Assembly: GCF_035712445.1 (NCBI RefSeq)
Contig: NZ_DASTAT010000040.1
Coordinates: 1 to 53,472, forward strand
DNA from: Oligoflexus sp.
Lineage (GTDB): Bacteria; Bdellovibrionota_B; Oligoflexia; Oligoflexales; Oligoflexaceae
Direction of reading: 5' to 3'
DNA: 53,472 bases
Under the pieces are notes generated by a model. The model made no database searches and was not told the origin of the DNA. It saw nothing but the letters and a program-made list of their open reading frames with translations. Positions 18,271 to 25,218 of this stretch are shown in pieces (the first letter of the stretch is position 1; each line of letters opens with the position of its first letter). The translations under genes and the position numbers were made by a program.

Positions 18271-18310
18271 GGAAAAAATAGAAAAAGCCTCGATTCCGAG
18301 GAATCGAAGC
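18271..18310 (-). terminator. Terminator of the 48-aa gene
   Basis: On the minus strand GCTTCGATTC, loop CTCG, GAATCGAGGC (ten pairs with one wobble), followed by TTTTTCTATTTTTT. It lies about 40 nt after the 48-aa stop and separates that unit from the next promoter. Confidence 0.85.
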
Positions 18311-18350
18311 CTGTCTTCTCTAAAAGAAATAGCCAAAGCACGGAAAGATC

Positions 18351-18497
18351 TTAGATTGCATCTTTCACGGGTGAGAACAATTTGATGGCTTTCCCGACTC
18401 CGACGAGGACGCCGAAGGGCAGAAACATCACCAGCATACCAGCGAACATAATAGGACGGGCCAAACGATTGATAAGTCTCAGGGCGTGTCCACGCAT
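18351..18497 (-). CDS. 48-aa membrane miniprotein, paralogue 2
   Basis: Small open frame starting MRGHALRLINRLARP, with one membrane segment (about 16-37) and ending FSPVKDAI. It is paralogous to the 67-aa protein downstream: both carry (L/M)PFGVLV(A/G)(I/V)G, a Lys-Ala (KA) pair and a terminal (L/V)KDAI, while the shorter one lacks the first membrane segment. CTAGAGGT lies 5-6 nt before the ATG, as in its paralogue. A sigma-28-type promoter begins 46 nt upstream and a strong terminator follows. The shared protein sequence, ribosome site, promoter and separate terminator together argue that the frame is real. No known family was recognised. Confidence 0.72.
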   Translation of the reverse strand: MRGHALRLINRLARPIMFAGMLVMFLPFGVLVGVGKAIKLFSPVKDAI

Positions 18498-18542
18498 GGT
18501 TTACCTCTAGATGATGTTTGTGCTGCGAACCTCTTATGAAAC

Positions 18543-18569
18543 GTATCGGAGTTTTTAGGGAAAACTTGA
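18543..18569 (-). promoter_or_regulatory. Sigma-28 (FliA)-type promoter of 48-aa gene
   Basis: Minus strand TCAAGTTT, 11 nt, TCCGATAC. The -35 box is identical to that of the 67-aa gene, the spacing is the same and the -10 differs in one base. Even the spacer start (TCCC) and the upstream CGGGCT are shared, so the two promoters look duplicated. A perfect palindrome TTGTATT-A-AATACAA (18584-18598) lies 14 nt upstream of the -35 box. Confidence 0.72.
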
Positions 18570-18642
18570 AAGAGCCCGTATTATTGTATTAAATACAAAT
18601 ACTTGCGCGATTTCGAAAATCCTGATCGAAAACTTGCCCCTT

Positions 18643-19755
18643 TTAGTTGGTCCGGGTCCATATTTCAATAATCTTGCCCGACGCCAGGGTGCTGTTGTCG
18701 ATGTCCATCACGATCTGATCATTGGTGTAGCTCGTGATCAATGACGAATAGTAGCCAGTGAATTTTACGACGAGAGCCCCATCCCCCAAAGGAATCAGCT
18801 TGCTGAAACTGGAAAAGCTCTCGGCCGCTGCGAACGTTCGCAAAAGACAGGAATGTCCTGTCGTGACGGTAATATTATCGAGCGCGGTGACGACGATGGT
18901 CCCCGTTCTCGGATTTTCGGGATTGATGCCGGCCGGCGTATCGCTATAGGAGCAGCGGCTTTGCCAGGTTCCGGGAAGGACGGAGGCCAGGGGCAAGGGA
19001 TTCCGTTCCGACGAACCAATGGTCACGGTTCCAAGATCGCTGGTCTTCCCAGCGGTGACGCTCACGCTGACGTCTTTGATATAAAATCCCTTGGTCACGC
19101 GGATGTTGTAGGTCCCGGCCGGCACGAAAAGGAGGCTGAAGCTTCCATCATCACCCGTCCGTACAAAGAAGGGCTTGCCGGGAATAAAGATATCCGCGCC
19201 GGCGAGCGAAACCGTGGCATCCGCAAAAGCAAGAGTGCCGGTGATCGCGGTCACCTCTTTCAGCTTTGATGTGCCTGTTTCCAGTTTGCCGTCCGTGCCG
19301 ACGTCATCTTCCGTAAGATCAAGTTTGCGCCTGACGCCCAGCGCGCGGCCGGTGCCATCATCGGGAACCTTCACCTGAAGGGTATAGCTGAAATCATCCG
19401 CTGTCGCGGGATCACCATCCGCCGTCAGACCTGTGGCAACGGAAAAGCTGGAATCAATTATCAAAGCCCCCGCCGCGACGTTGACACTGAAAGTTCCCGT
19501 GCTGTCCGTCGTTCCCTGCGCGACCGTTACACCATCATTTCGAATCAGCTCAACGTCTTTATTCTGCAGCACGGCTGTATTCGCAGGATCCTCGCCATTG
19601 GTCACATTGCCGGAAATAATCAACGACTGGGTGGGCAGCAGTCCGGCCTCACTGCCTGCCGCTAGCGTGTTGTAGACGACTTTGTCCGCAGGCTGATCCG
19701 AACATCCATGCATATTAATAAGCATGACACATGAAAGCAGCCTCCAGATTTTCAT
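18643..19755 (-). CDS. Lipoprotein with carboxypeptidase-regulatory-like domains
   Basis: Predicted exported protein of 370 aa. The short hydrophobic start ends in MHGC, a weak lipobox at Cys18. Two beta-rich segments follow: about 45-125, and about 160-245 with the pattern of carboxypeptidase regulatory-like (peptidase-associated) domains, such as TGDDGSFSLLFVPAGTYNIRVTKGFY. The C-terminal 110 residues form a Cys-containing beta domain (WQSRCSYSDTPAG) of unknown type. No catalytic motif was seen, so a structural or binding role on the cell surface is likely. It is monocistronic between the miniprotein promoter and the divergent YciI gene. Confidence 0.72.
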   Translation of the reverse strand: MKIWRLLSCVMLINMHGCSDQPADKVVYNTLAAGSEAGLLPTQSLIISGNVTNGEDPANTAVLQNKDVELIRNDGVTVAQGTTDSTGTFSVNVAAGALIIDSSFSVATGLTADGDPATADDFSYTLQVKVPDDGTGRALGVRRKLDLTEDDVGTDGKLETGTSKLKEVTAITGTLAFADATVSLAGADIFIPGKPFFVRTGDDGSFSLLFVPAGTYNIRVTKGFYIKDVSVSVTAGKTSDLGTVTIGSSERNPLPLASVLPGTWQSRCSYSDTPAGINPENPRTGTIVVTALDNITVTTGHSCLLRTFAAAESFSSFSKLIPLGDGALVVKFTGYYSSLITSYTNDQIVMDIDNSTLASGKIIEIWTRTN

Positions 19756-19882
19756 CCCGACCTCACTTTTGTAAATTGTTCTGAGTCTTGAGCTTTCAGT
19801 TTAGGTTTTCCCTGTAGCCCTGACAAGGCCGGCAGTGGTCCGTTTTATGCTTCCCATTCCTCGCCATTAGGAGGGCTCGCTC

Positions 19883-20209
19883 ATGAAACTTTATATCTAT
19901 GACCTCGCATTAAGACCGGATTATCATGACGTTTCGACTTGGGATGACAAGGTGCAGGAGGTCTTCGCCCAGCATGGTGAATTCCTGAATCGCGCTGTTC
20001 AGCATGGACGGGTGATGTTTGTGGGGCGCACGGATACGCAGCCCCAGGACAATTACGGGCTCGTGGTGTTTGAAGCGGATAATCAGGCTGATGCCGAGGA
20101 ATTCATGAATCAGGACCCGGCGATTGCCCGCGGTGTGATGATGGGGCGGGCGTTCCCCTTTAAAATCCTGCGCGTGACCGATCAGGCCCGCAAGTGGCAG
20201 GCCTGGTAA
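19883..20209 (+). CDS. YciI family protein
   Basis: Small soluble alpha/beta protein of the YciI (YCII-related) dimeric ferredoxin-like family, 108 aa. Typical features are an early beta strand (LYIYDLALRPDY), the central FLNRAVQHGRVMFVGRTD and the EADNQADAEEFMNQDPAIARGVM helix, which corresponds to the family's D-P-F/A-x-x-x-G segment. The family has a putative active-site His/Asp pair, but its reaction is generally unknown. AGGAGGG lies 7 nt before the ATG. It converges on the VLRF1-like gene with 8 nt between the stops. Confidence 0.88.
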   Translation: MKLYIYDLALRPDYHDVSTWDDKVQEVFAQHGEFLNRAVQHGRVMFVGRTDTQPQDNYGLVVFEADNQADAEEFMNQDPAIARGVMMGRAFPFKILRVTDQARKWQAW

Positions 20210-20217
20210 GCAAAAAG

Positions 20218-20829
20218 TTAAAGCCATTCCGCACGGCAGAGGAGGCGGTGAATGCGCTGCATTTCCTCCTGCCCCGGAGGCCGCACCATGAAAGGCACCC
20301 GACGCCAGCGCGGATCGTCCTTGGCAATGGCCGGGGGATCGACGGCCAGGAAATAGGCGCCTTTTAATTTGGGCGTGCAGCTCAAAAAGACTTGAGTCAG
20401 AGGATACTCCTGACTCCAGCCCTGCATGCGGGCGTTGATCTCTTCAAAAAAAATCTGCGACTGCCGCAGACGTATGCGCGAACCGAGACGCGACTTGCCC
20501 TTATCCTGCAGATAGGTGAGCTGCGCGCGGCCCTGAGTTTTCCGTACCATATATTTTTGAATCTGCTTCGACGCGATAATCTCATCGGCCCGCGCCACGG
20601 CCACGGAAGCCCGCCCCGCCTGGATCAGCATGATTCCATAATAAGCGGGATCATCCACGGCGTCCTGCAGCTCCTGGCGATTCTTCCAGCCCGCACGCCT
20701 CAGAATCAAAGGCAGGCGACACATCCGATCCCCATGGATAAGGCAGTCCTCGTCGATCCGCGCCGTGTCCGCGACCGTATCAAACCAGTCGACGAATTCC
20801 GCGTAGGAAAGATAGCGTGAACGTTCCAT
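20218..20829 (-). CDS. Vms1/ANKZF1-like release-factor (VLRF1) domain protein
   Basis: 203-aa cytoplasmic protein resembling the VLRF1 domain, the eRF1-like fold of Vms1/ANKZF1 that cleaves peptidyl-tRNA on stalled 60S subunits. The comparison is from memory. The strand-turn segment IQKYMVRKTQGRAQLTYL (90-107) corresponds to the family's YTVR-K-QGGSQS loop, keeping a Gln at 103. LGSRIRLRQSQIFFEEINA (115-133) matches the SAGS-LRRYNE helix. RRVPFMVRPPGQEEMQRIHRL (176-196) matches the family's arginine-rich C-terminal strand and helix. The ATG lies one base after the ABC exporter stop, so the two are co-translated. Bacterial VLRF1 proteins exist, but their substrates are unclear. Distant homology, so the function is inferred. 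Confidence 0.62.
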   Translation of the reverse strand: MERSRYLSYAEFVDWFDTVADTARIDEDCLIHGDRMCRLPLILRRAGWKNRQELQDAVDDPAYYGIMLIQAGRASVAVARADEIIASKQIQKYMVRKTQGRAQLTYLQDKGKSRLGSRIRLRQSQIFFEEINARMQGWSQEYPLTQVFLSCTPKLKGAYFLAVDPPAIAKDDPRWRRVPFMVRPPGQEEMQRIHRLLCRAEWL

Positions 20830-20830
20830 A

Positions 20831-22606
20831 TCAATTCACCACAAACTGTCGATTCACGAGTTTAAAATACATCCCGTCACGATCATTCATCAGCTGCTGG
20901 TGATCACCGCTCTGCACGATGCGCCCGCTTTGAATGACGAGCACGCGATCCGCATTCCTCACGGTGGAAAGCCGGTGCGCAATCACCACCGTGGTCCGGG
21001 ATGTCATCAGCACATCGAGCGCCTCCTGGACAAGGTGCTCGCTTTCCGCATCCAGGGCGCTGGTGGCTTCATCCAAAATCAGCACCCGCGGGTCTTTCAG
21101 CATGGCCCTTGCGATGGCCACCCTTTGCCTTTGCCCGCCGGACAGCTGAATCCCGCGTTCCCCGACTATGGTTTCATAGCCCTGAGGAAAGCCTTGAATA
21201 AACTCATGCGCATGCGCCGCGCGTGCGGCTGCCTCCACCTCGGCATCCGTGGCTTCGGCTTTTCCGTAGCGGATATTCGCGGCGATCGAGGCGCTCAGAA
21301 GCACAGGATCCTGCGACACCACACCGATCTGCTGCCGCAGCCAATCGCCATCCAGCTCACGAATATCACGAGCATCCAAACACACGCGGCCTTGGGTGGG
21401 ATCATAGAAACGGCAGATTAAACTCGCAATCGTCGACTTGCCGCTCCCGGATGGCCCCACCAGAGCCACGACTTCACCGGGCCTTATCACAAGGTCGAGA
21501 TCCTGCAGCACCACCACATCCGGCCGCGAGGGATAGCTGAAATGAACCCTTTCGAAAGCCACAAGCCCTTCCACGCGCGGGAGAGTGTCCCCGCCTCGCA
21601 AGGGGATGGTCGGTGTGCGATCGAGTATATCAAACACCCGCCGCGCGGCTCCGCTGGCGGACATGAAATCGGTCCAAAGCGATCCCAGAGTCCCGACGGA
21701 AACGGCAACGGTCATCGCATAGAGAATGAAGCTCGTCAGGTCCCCGACGGTCATCTCGCCATCAACGACCAGCCGTCCGCCGTACCACAGAACGCCTGCA
21801 ATCGCAGCGTAACCTAAAAGACCGGCAATGATCGTAATCACCGAAATACTGCGAATGCGCTTCCGCGCCAGCCCATAGGATTTTTGCACAGCCCCCGCAT
21901 AGCGCTGCACTTCGGTGCTTTCCTTGGCAAAGGCGCGCACGGTTCTGACGCCCGAGATCGTTTCTTCGGCAATCGTCCCCGTTTCCGCCAGGGCATCCTG
22001 CACATCGCGCGAGATTTTGCGTATTTTCCGCCCAAACAAAGCCGTCCCGATCGCAATCGGCGGCACGCAGGCGAACAGGCCAAAGGCCAGCACGGGCGAG
22101 GTATAAACCAAAAGCACAAGGCCCCCCACCGCCGCCCCGAGATTGCGCATGGAAAGGGAAATGTTCACGCTCACCGCGTTCTGTAAAACCGTGGCATCGG
22201 ACGAGAGCCGGCTCATCAGTTCACCCGTGCGTCGCGTATCGAAGAAGGCGATATCCTGCTCCATGATCGCCTTGTAAACCTGCTCCCGCAATCGGGCGAC
22301 GATCTTTTCCCCGGCCGTCGTGAAAAGGTAATAGCGTATCCCTCCGGCCACGGCCTGCACACAGAAAACCACCAGCATCATCAGGGCCGCTCGATCAATC
22401 GCCGACCGCTGTCCCGACCCCAGGGCCTCGTCAATGATCACCTTCACGGCCTGGGGATAGATCAAGAGCATCCCGCTGCCCAGGATCAAAAAAATCAAAC
22501 CGAGGCCAAGCCGCCCCCGTTCCGGCAGGGCCAGCTGCAAAAGACGTTTGAGTCCGGGATTATTGACGGATGTAGTCTGCACGGAGGGCCCTTCCACTGT
22601 GTCCAT
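20831..22606 (-). CDS. ABC exporter, fused permease-ATPase
   Basis: Half-transporter of the MsbA/BmrA/TAP type, 591 aa. The membrane domain with about six helices covers residues 30-310, with a coupling region EQDIAFFDTRRTGELMSRLS near 116. The ATPase has Walker A GPSGSGKST at 384-392, a Q-loop at VSQDP, signature LSGGQRQR at 488-495 and Walker B VLILDEATSALD near 508, followed by the switch His in IAHRLS. It should act as a homodimer exporting a lipid, peptide or drug; the substrate cannot be told. It is first in a two-gene unit with the VLRF1-like protein. Confidence 0.95.
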   Translation of the reverse strand: MDTVEGPSVQTTSVNNPGLKRLLQLALPERGRLGLGLIFLILGSGMLLIYPQAVKVIIDEALGSGQRSAIDRAALMMLVVFCVQAVAGGIRYYLFTTAGEKIVARLREQVYKAIMEQDIAFFDTRRTGELMSRLSSDATVLQNAVSVNISLSMRNLGAAVGGLVLLVYTSPVLAFGLFACVPPIAIGTALFGRKIRKISRDVQDALAETGTIAEETISGVRTVRAFAKESTEVQRYAGAVQKSYGLARKRIRSISVITIIAGLLGYAAIAGVLWYGGRLVVDGEMTVGDLTSFILYAMTVAVSVGTLGSLWTDFMSASGAARRVFDILDRTPTIPLRGGDTLPRVEGLVAFERVHFSYPSRPDVVVLQDLDLVIRPGEVVALVGPSGSGKSTIASLICRFYDPTQGRVCLDARDIRELDGDWLRQQIGVVSQDPVLLSASIAANIRYGKAEATDAEVEAAARAAHAHEFIQGFPQGYETIVGERGIQLSGGQRQRVAIARAMLKDPRVLILDEATSALDAESEHLVQEALDVLMTSRTTVVIAHRLSTVRNADRVLVIQSGRIVQSGDHQQLMNDRDGMYFKLVNRQFVVN

Positions 22607-22704
22607 CCGCCTCTATCGGCGATGGGCGAAGGCCAGTATCAGCTGAAGGGGAGGGGCGTGGGAAGGAAAAAAACGCAAGGCTGCTGGACCCTGGATTCAG
22701 ACGC

Positions 22705-22731
22705 AAAAAAGCCCTTGCGGGAAACAAGGGC
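22705..22731 (-). terminator. Terminator of the histone H1-like gene
   Basis: On the minus strand GCCCTTG, loop TTTCCCG, CAAGGGC (7 perfect pairs) and TTTTTT, about 10 nt after the stop codon. Confidence 0.88.
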
Positions 22732-22741
22732 AAGCTCATTC

Positions 22742-23332
22742 TTATTTTTTCTTCGCCTTCTTCTTCGCAGGCTTGGCGGCTTTTTTCTTCGCAGGTTTGG
22801 CTGCTTTCTTCTTCGCAGGTTTGGCCGCTTTTTTCTTCACCGGCTTTTTCGCAGCCGCTTTGGTGGCCTTCTTCCTGGCCGGCTTGGCCGCTTTTTTCTT
22901 CGCAGGTTTGGCTGGTTTTTTCGCAGCCGCTTTCTTCTTCACGGCCTTCTTTTTACCTGCAGGCTTCTTCGCTGCTTTCTTACCGGCAGACTTGCCCGCT
23001 TTCTTTTTCGACTTCTTCACTGGGGACGCGCCAGATTTTGTCTCCGGAGCGATAGCAGCTTCGTGTTCCACCGCAATCAGAGCCTCATCAATCGCGGTCA
23101 GAAGAGATTGGACTTCCTGATCAAGACTGACAGGATCATCAATCTCGTTCAGATCATCCAGGATCAGGCGCAGCGACTGATGAAACTTGCTGTCGATGCG
23201 GGCCCAGATTTCTTCCAGATCTTCACTGCGGGCATAGGCCGCAAATATTTCTTTCAGAGGTTCAGCCAATCGCGGATCGGAACGGATGACTGATGTAACG
23301 AGAGCAGGAAAATTATGAGGTTCGAAATCCAT
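22742..23332 (-). CDS. Histone H1-like Lys/Ala/Pro-rich DNA-binding protein
   Basis: 196 aa in two parts. Residues 1-95 are an acidic, mostly helical domain (FPALVTSVIRSDPRLAEPL, then DDLNEIDDPVSLDQEVQSL). Residues 105-196 are an uninterrupted Lys/Ala/Pro tail built of AAKPAKKK-like octads, as in bacterial histone H1-like nucleoid proteins, and should bind DNA without sequence specificity. GGAGG stands 5 nt before the second of two adjacent ATGs, so the second is chosen. The acidic head does not match a domain I can name and might bind a partner or mask the tail. Confidence 0.85.
   Translation of the reverse strand: MDFEPHNFPALVTSVIRSDPRLAEPLKEIFAAYARSEDLEEIWARIDSKFHQSLRLILDDLNEIDDPVSLDQEVQSLLTAIDEALIAVEHEAAIAPETKSGASPVKKSKKKAGKSAGKKAAKKPAGKKKAVKKKAAAKKPAKPAKKKAAKPARKKATKAAAKKPVKKKAAKPAKKKAAKPAKKKAAKPAKKKAKKK
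22745..23025. repeat. Tandem coding repeats of the H1-like tail
   Basis: Degenerate 24-bp units encoding AAKPAKKK or close variants. The last three copies before the stop are nearly identical at DNA level, which favours length variation by slippage or recombination. Confidence 0.8.
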
Positions 23333-23485
23333 CATGGCCTCCGAGGCGAATGAACATTGATCGACAGCTTATGGTATGACACTTTGCAGGCGAGTCGGAA
23401 CAATTTCTTTGCATCTCCCCTGAGATTCTCTCAGGAGAGCGCCGCGAAATCTATTGAAAATATGCGAAATTACAAATACTTATGA

Positions 23486-24304
23486 TCATGCGCTGCGTGG
23501 CAGGGTAAACTTCAGAACTTCATTCAAGCAGGGCTGAATCAGGCGGACACCCTGGATCTTCATGCGCAGAATCCAATCCGCCGCCTCGGGCTGCGGGGCC
23601 TCCCGCACATGCGGCGCAACAAATCGAGCCCAGGCAAGAAAGGGAACGCTCTCGCCGCGCATGACTTTCTCCAGATCGATGCGCACGACACAGGACTCGC
23701 GTCCCTCATAGAGTGGGTGGAAACCGGAATAGGGCAAAACTTCGCCGGCAAAACGGACGTAAATCGGAGCCAGGGCATGAACGCAGTACCCCAGGAGCAC
23801 GCGGCCCCCGCGCTGAAAGGCGGCCCAGGCGCATTCGGCCAAAAGAAGGGTCAAAAGATGACCGCGACGAAAATCAGGATGGGTACAAACCCGCGAAATC
23901 TCCACGCGGCCAGGACCCAGGATCATCCCGTCGGGCAGTGGCGTTAGCACGGCGCAGATTTCCGAGCGTTCGCGCCGGCCATTCAGAAAGAGAAGACGAC
24001 CCGCCGCCACGATCTGGCCGCGCAGGATCAGGCGAATATGCAGAGCAACGCCATCAAAACGATCACGGCATTTCTCGATGTTATTAGTATGCAGAAGACG
24101 GCCATCGGCCTGGGCGGCCCGTAGCCTAAGCTGCAGAATATCAGTCGTCAGCTGCGGCGTGACCTCGACCCTGACTTCATCCAAAACATAAGGCGCCGGC
24201 AGGCCCTGTTCGTGAAACCAGCGGAAACCAATACGACCCGAATGTTGCTGCCAGAGCGTCTGCGCGATCCGATGTCTCTGCCACTGCGTAAGGGTTGCTT
24301 TCAT
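23486..24304 (-). CDS. GNAT-fold acyltransferase, FeeM/LuxI-like
   Basis: 272-aa protein whose central region has the GNAT acyltransferase pattern used by N-acyl amino acid synthases (FeeM) and acyl-homoserine-lactone synthases: a strand with FDGVALHIRLILRGQIVAAGRL (about 84-105), then GRVEISRVCTHPDFRRGHLL (131-150), with Glu-x-x-Arg followed by the acyl-carrier-site turn, and a long helix. GYCVHALAPIYVRFAGEVLPYSG fits the C-terminal part of that fold. The start is placed at 24304 because AAGGAG lies 6 nt upstream; two ATGs further out lack a site. Product is unknown: an N-acyl amino acid, a signal or a lipid are possible. There is no ACP or regulator next to it. Confidence 0.6.
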   Translation of the reverse strand: MKATLTQWQRHRIAQTLWQQHSGRIGFRWFHEQGLPAPYVLDEVRVEVTPQLTTDILQLRLRAAQADGRLLHTNNIEKCRDRFDGVALHIRLILRGQIVAAGRLLFLNGRRERSEICAVLTPLPDGMILGPGRVEISRVCTHPDFRRGHLLTLLLAECAWAAFQRGGRVLLGYCVHALAPIYVRFAGEVLPYSGFHPLYEGRESCVVRIDLEKVMRGESVPFLAWARFVAPHVREAPQPEAADWILRMKIQGVRLIQPCLNEVLKFTLPRSA

Positions 24305-24633
24305 GGTTGGCTCCTTCATGGGACCGTCCCCAGTCATGCGCCTGGGAATTCTGCATAAGGCTTGCCAGCCCTGGCCTTGGAAAATACCCGGCAGTTCTCA
24401 AAATTTAAGTCCGGGACCCCCTGCCCATGCTTCGTTTCTCGACAGGCATGGCCTTAAAATTGGACTACCTTCTGGAAAGTTTTGTCCCTATGAATGGACT
24501 AGCCGCCCGCGGCAAGAGCCTTCGCATAACGGAAATAATCGTCCGTAACAGGCGGATTTCCTCGGATTTTCAGGCTCTCACAAGTCGGAAACCCAGGATC
24601 CCGATTTTGGTTGTATGTTGCAGGAGGTTTGTC
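24305..24633. other. Divergent intergenic region
   Basis: A 329-nt gap between divergent genes that must hold both promoters. A reading frame continues upstream of the right-hand gene from 24427, but it has no ribosome site and no recognisable domain. No clear promoter boxes, operator or RNA were found. Confidence 0.4.
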
Positions 24634-25218
24634 ATGCGCCCGGCTCAAGCTCTGATCATCAATCCCAAAACCCTGACCCCCGAAAAGCGGGATAGTCTCC
24701 TTGTGGCCCAGAGCTATCTGCGGTCCACTTTCCGGAAGGTTTTGGTCGAAGATGGTTCCGTCGATATCATAGAGGAACCACTGTTTGTCGAAGATCCGCA
24801 TATATTCGCGACCTGGTCCACCCAGTCCTGTCTTCTGGGAGCCGGTCTTAAAATTGGAGCGCGTCTGCAATTTGATACCGAGGAGGGTCGCGCGCTGCAG
24901 ACCATGCTGCGGAAAATGCCCGCGGATTCCAGCGACGAACAGATGGTGGTGCAGATGCAGGAAACTACGGATCTGATTCTGCTCGATCTGCAGCGTCACT
25001 GCCAGGCGGCAGGCCTGATCACCGGGATTAGCCAGGCTTCCCTTTCGAAGGCCTTCAGCAAGAGCCAAAGACCGTCCTATCAACTGCGCGGCGGAGCGAT
25101 TGATACCTGGCAGCTTCGCATCAACGATCTGGTGTTCTACTGCACCACGCATGTGATCTTCGATGACGGTCTCGACCTTGTGCTCCTGAGTCAGAAGCTC
25201 GCCGCGTCCAGCCGCTGA
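24634..25218 (+). CDS. CheX-like domain protein (tentative)
   Basis: 194 aa, soluble. Secondary-structure pattern and spacing resemble the CheX/CheC phosphatase fold: strand LKIGARLQFDTEEGRALQTML (about 82-102), the helix with QETTDLILLDLQRHC where the ExxN motif of CheX would be (here ExxxD), then strands IDTWQLRINDLVFYCTTHV. The order is the same in the protein at 34761-35327, which has a better ExxN site. Lack of the Asn makes phosphatase activity doubtful. Start at 24634 with AGGAGG 6 nt upstream. Its 3' end overlaps the convergent phosphatase gene by 28 nt. Confidence 0.4.
   Translation: MRPAQALIINPKTLTPEKRDSLLVAQSYLRSTFRKVLVEDGSVDIIEEPLFVEDPHIFATWSTQSCLLGAGLKIGARLQFDTEEGRALQTMLRKMPADSSDEQMVVQMQETTDLILLDLQRHCQAAGLITGISQASLSKAFSKSQRPSYQLRGGAIDTWQLRINDLVFYCTTHVIFDDGLDLVLLSQKLAASSR

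Noticed and set aside
18136..18336. 66-aa minus-strand frame
   Set aside because: It covers the 48-aa terminator and the sigma-28 promoter of the 67-aa gene, has no ribosome site and no paralogue similarity.
18584..18598. Shared operator with the GH48 palindrome
   Set aside because: TTGTATT-A-AATACAA and TTGTAAT...ATTACAA look alike, but spacing (1 versus 5) and core differ, so a common regulator is not supported.
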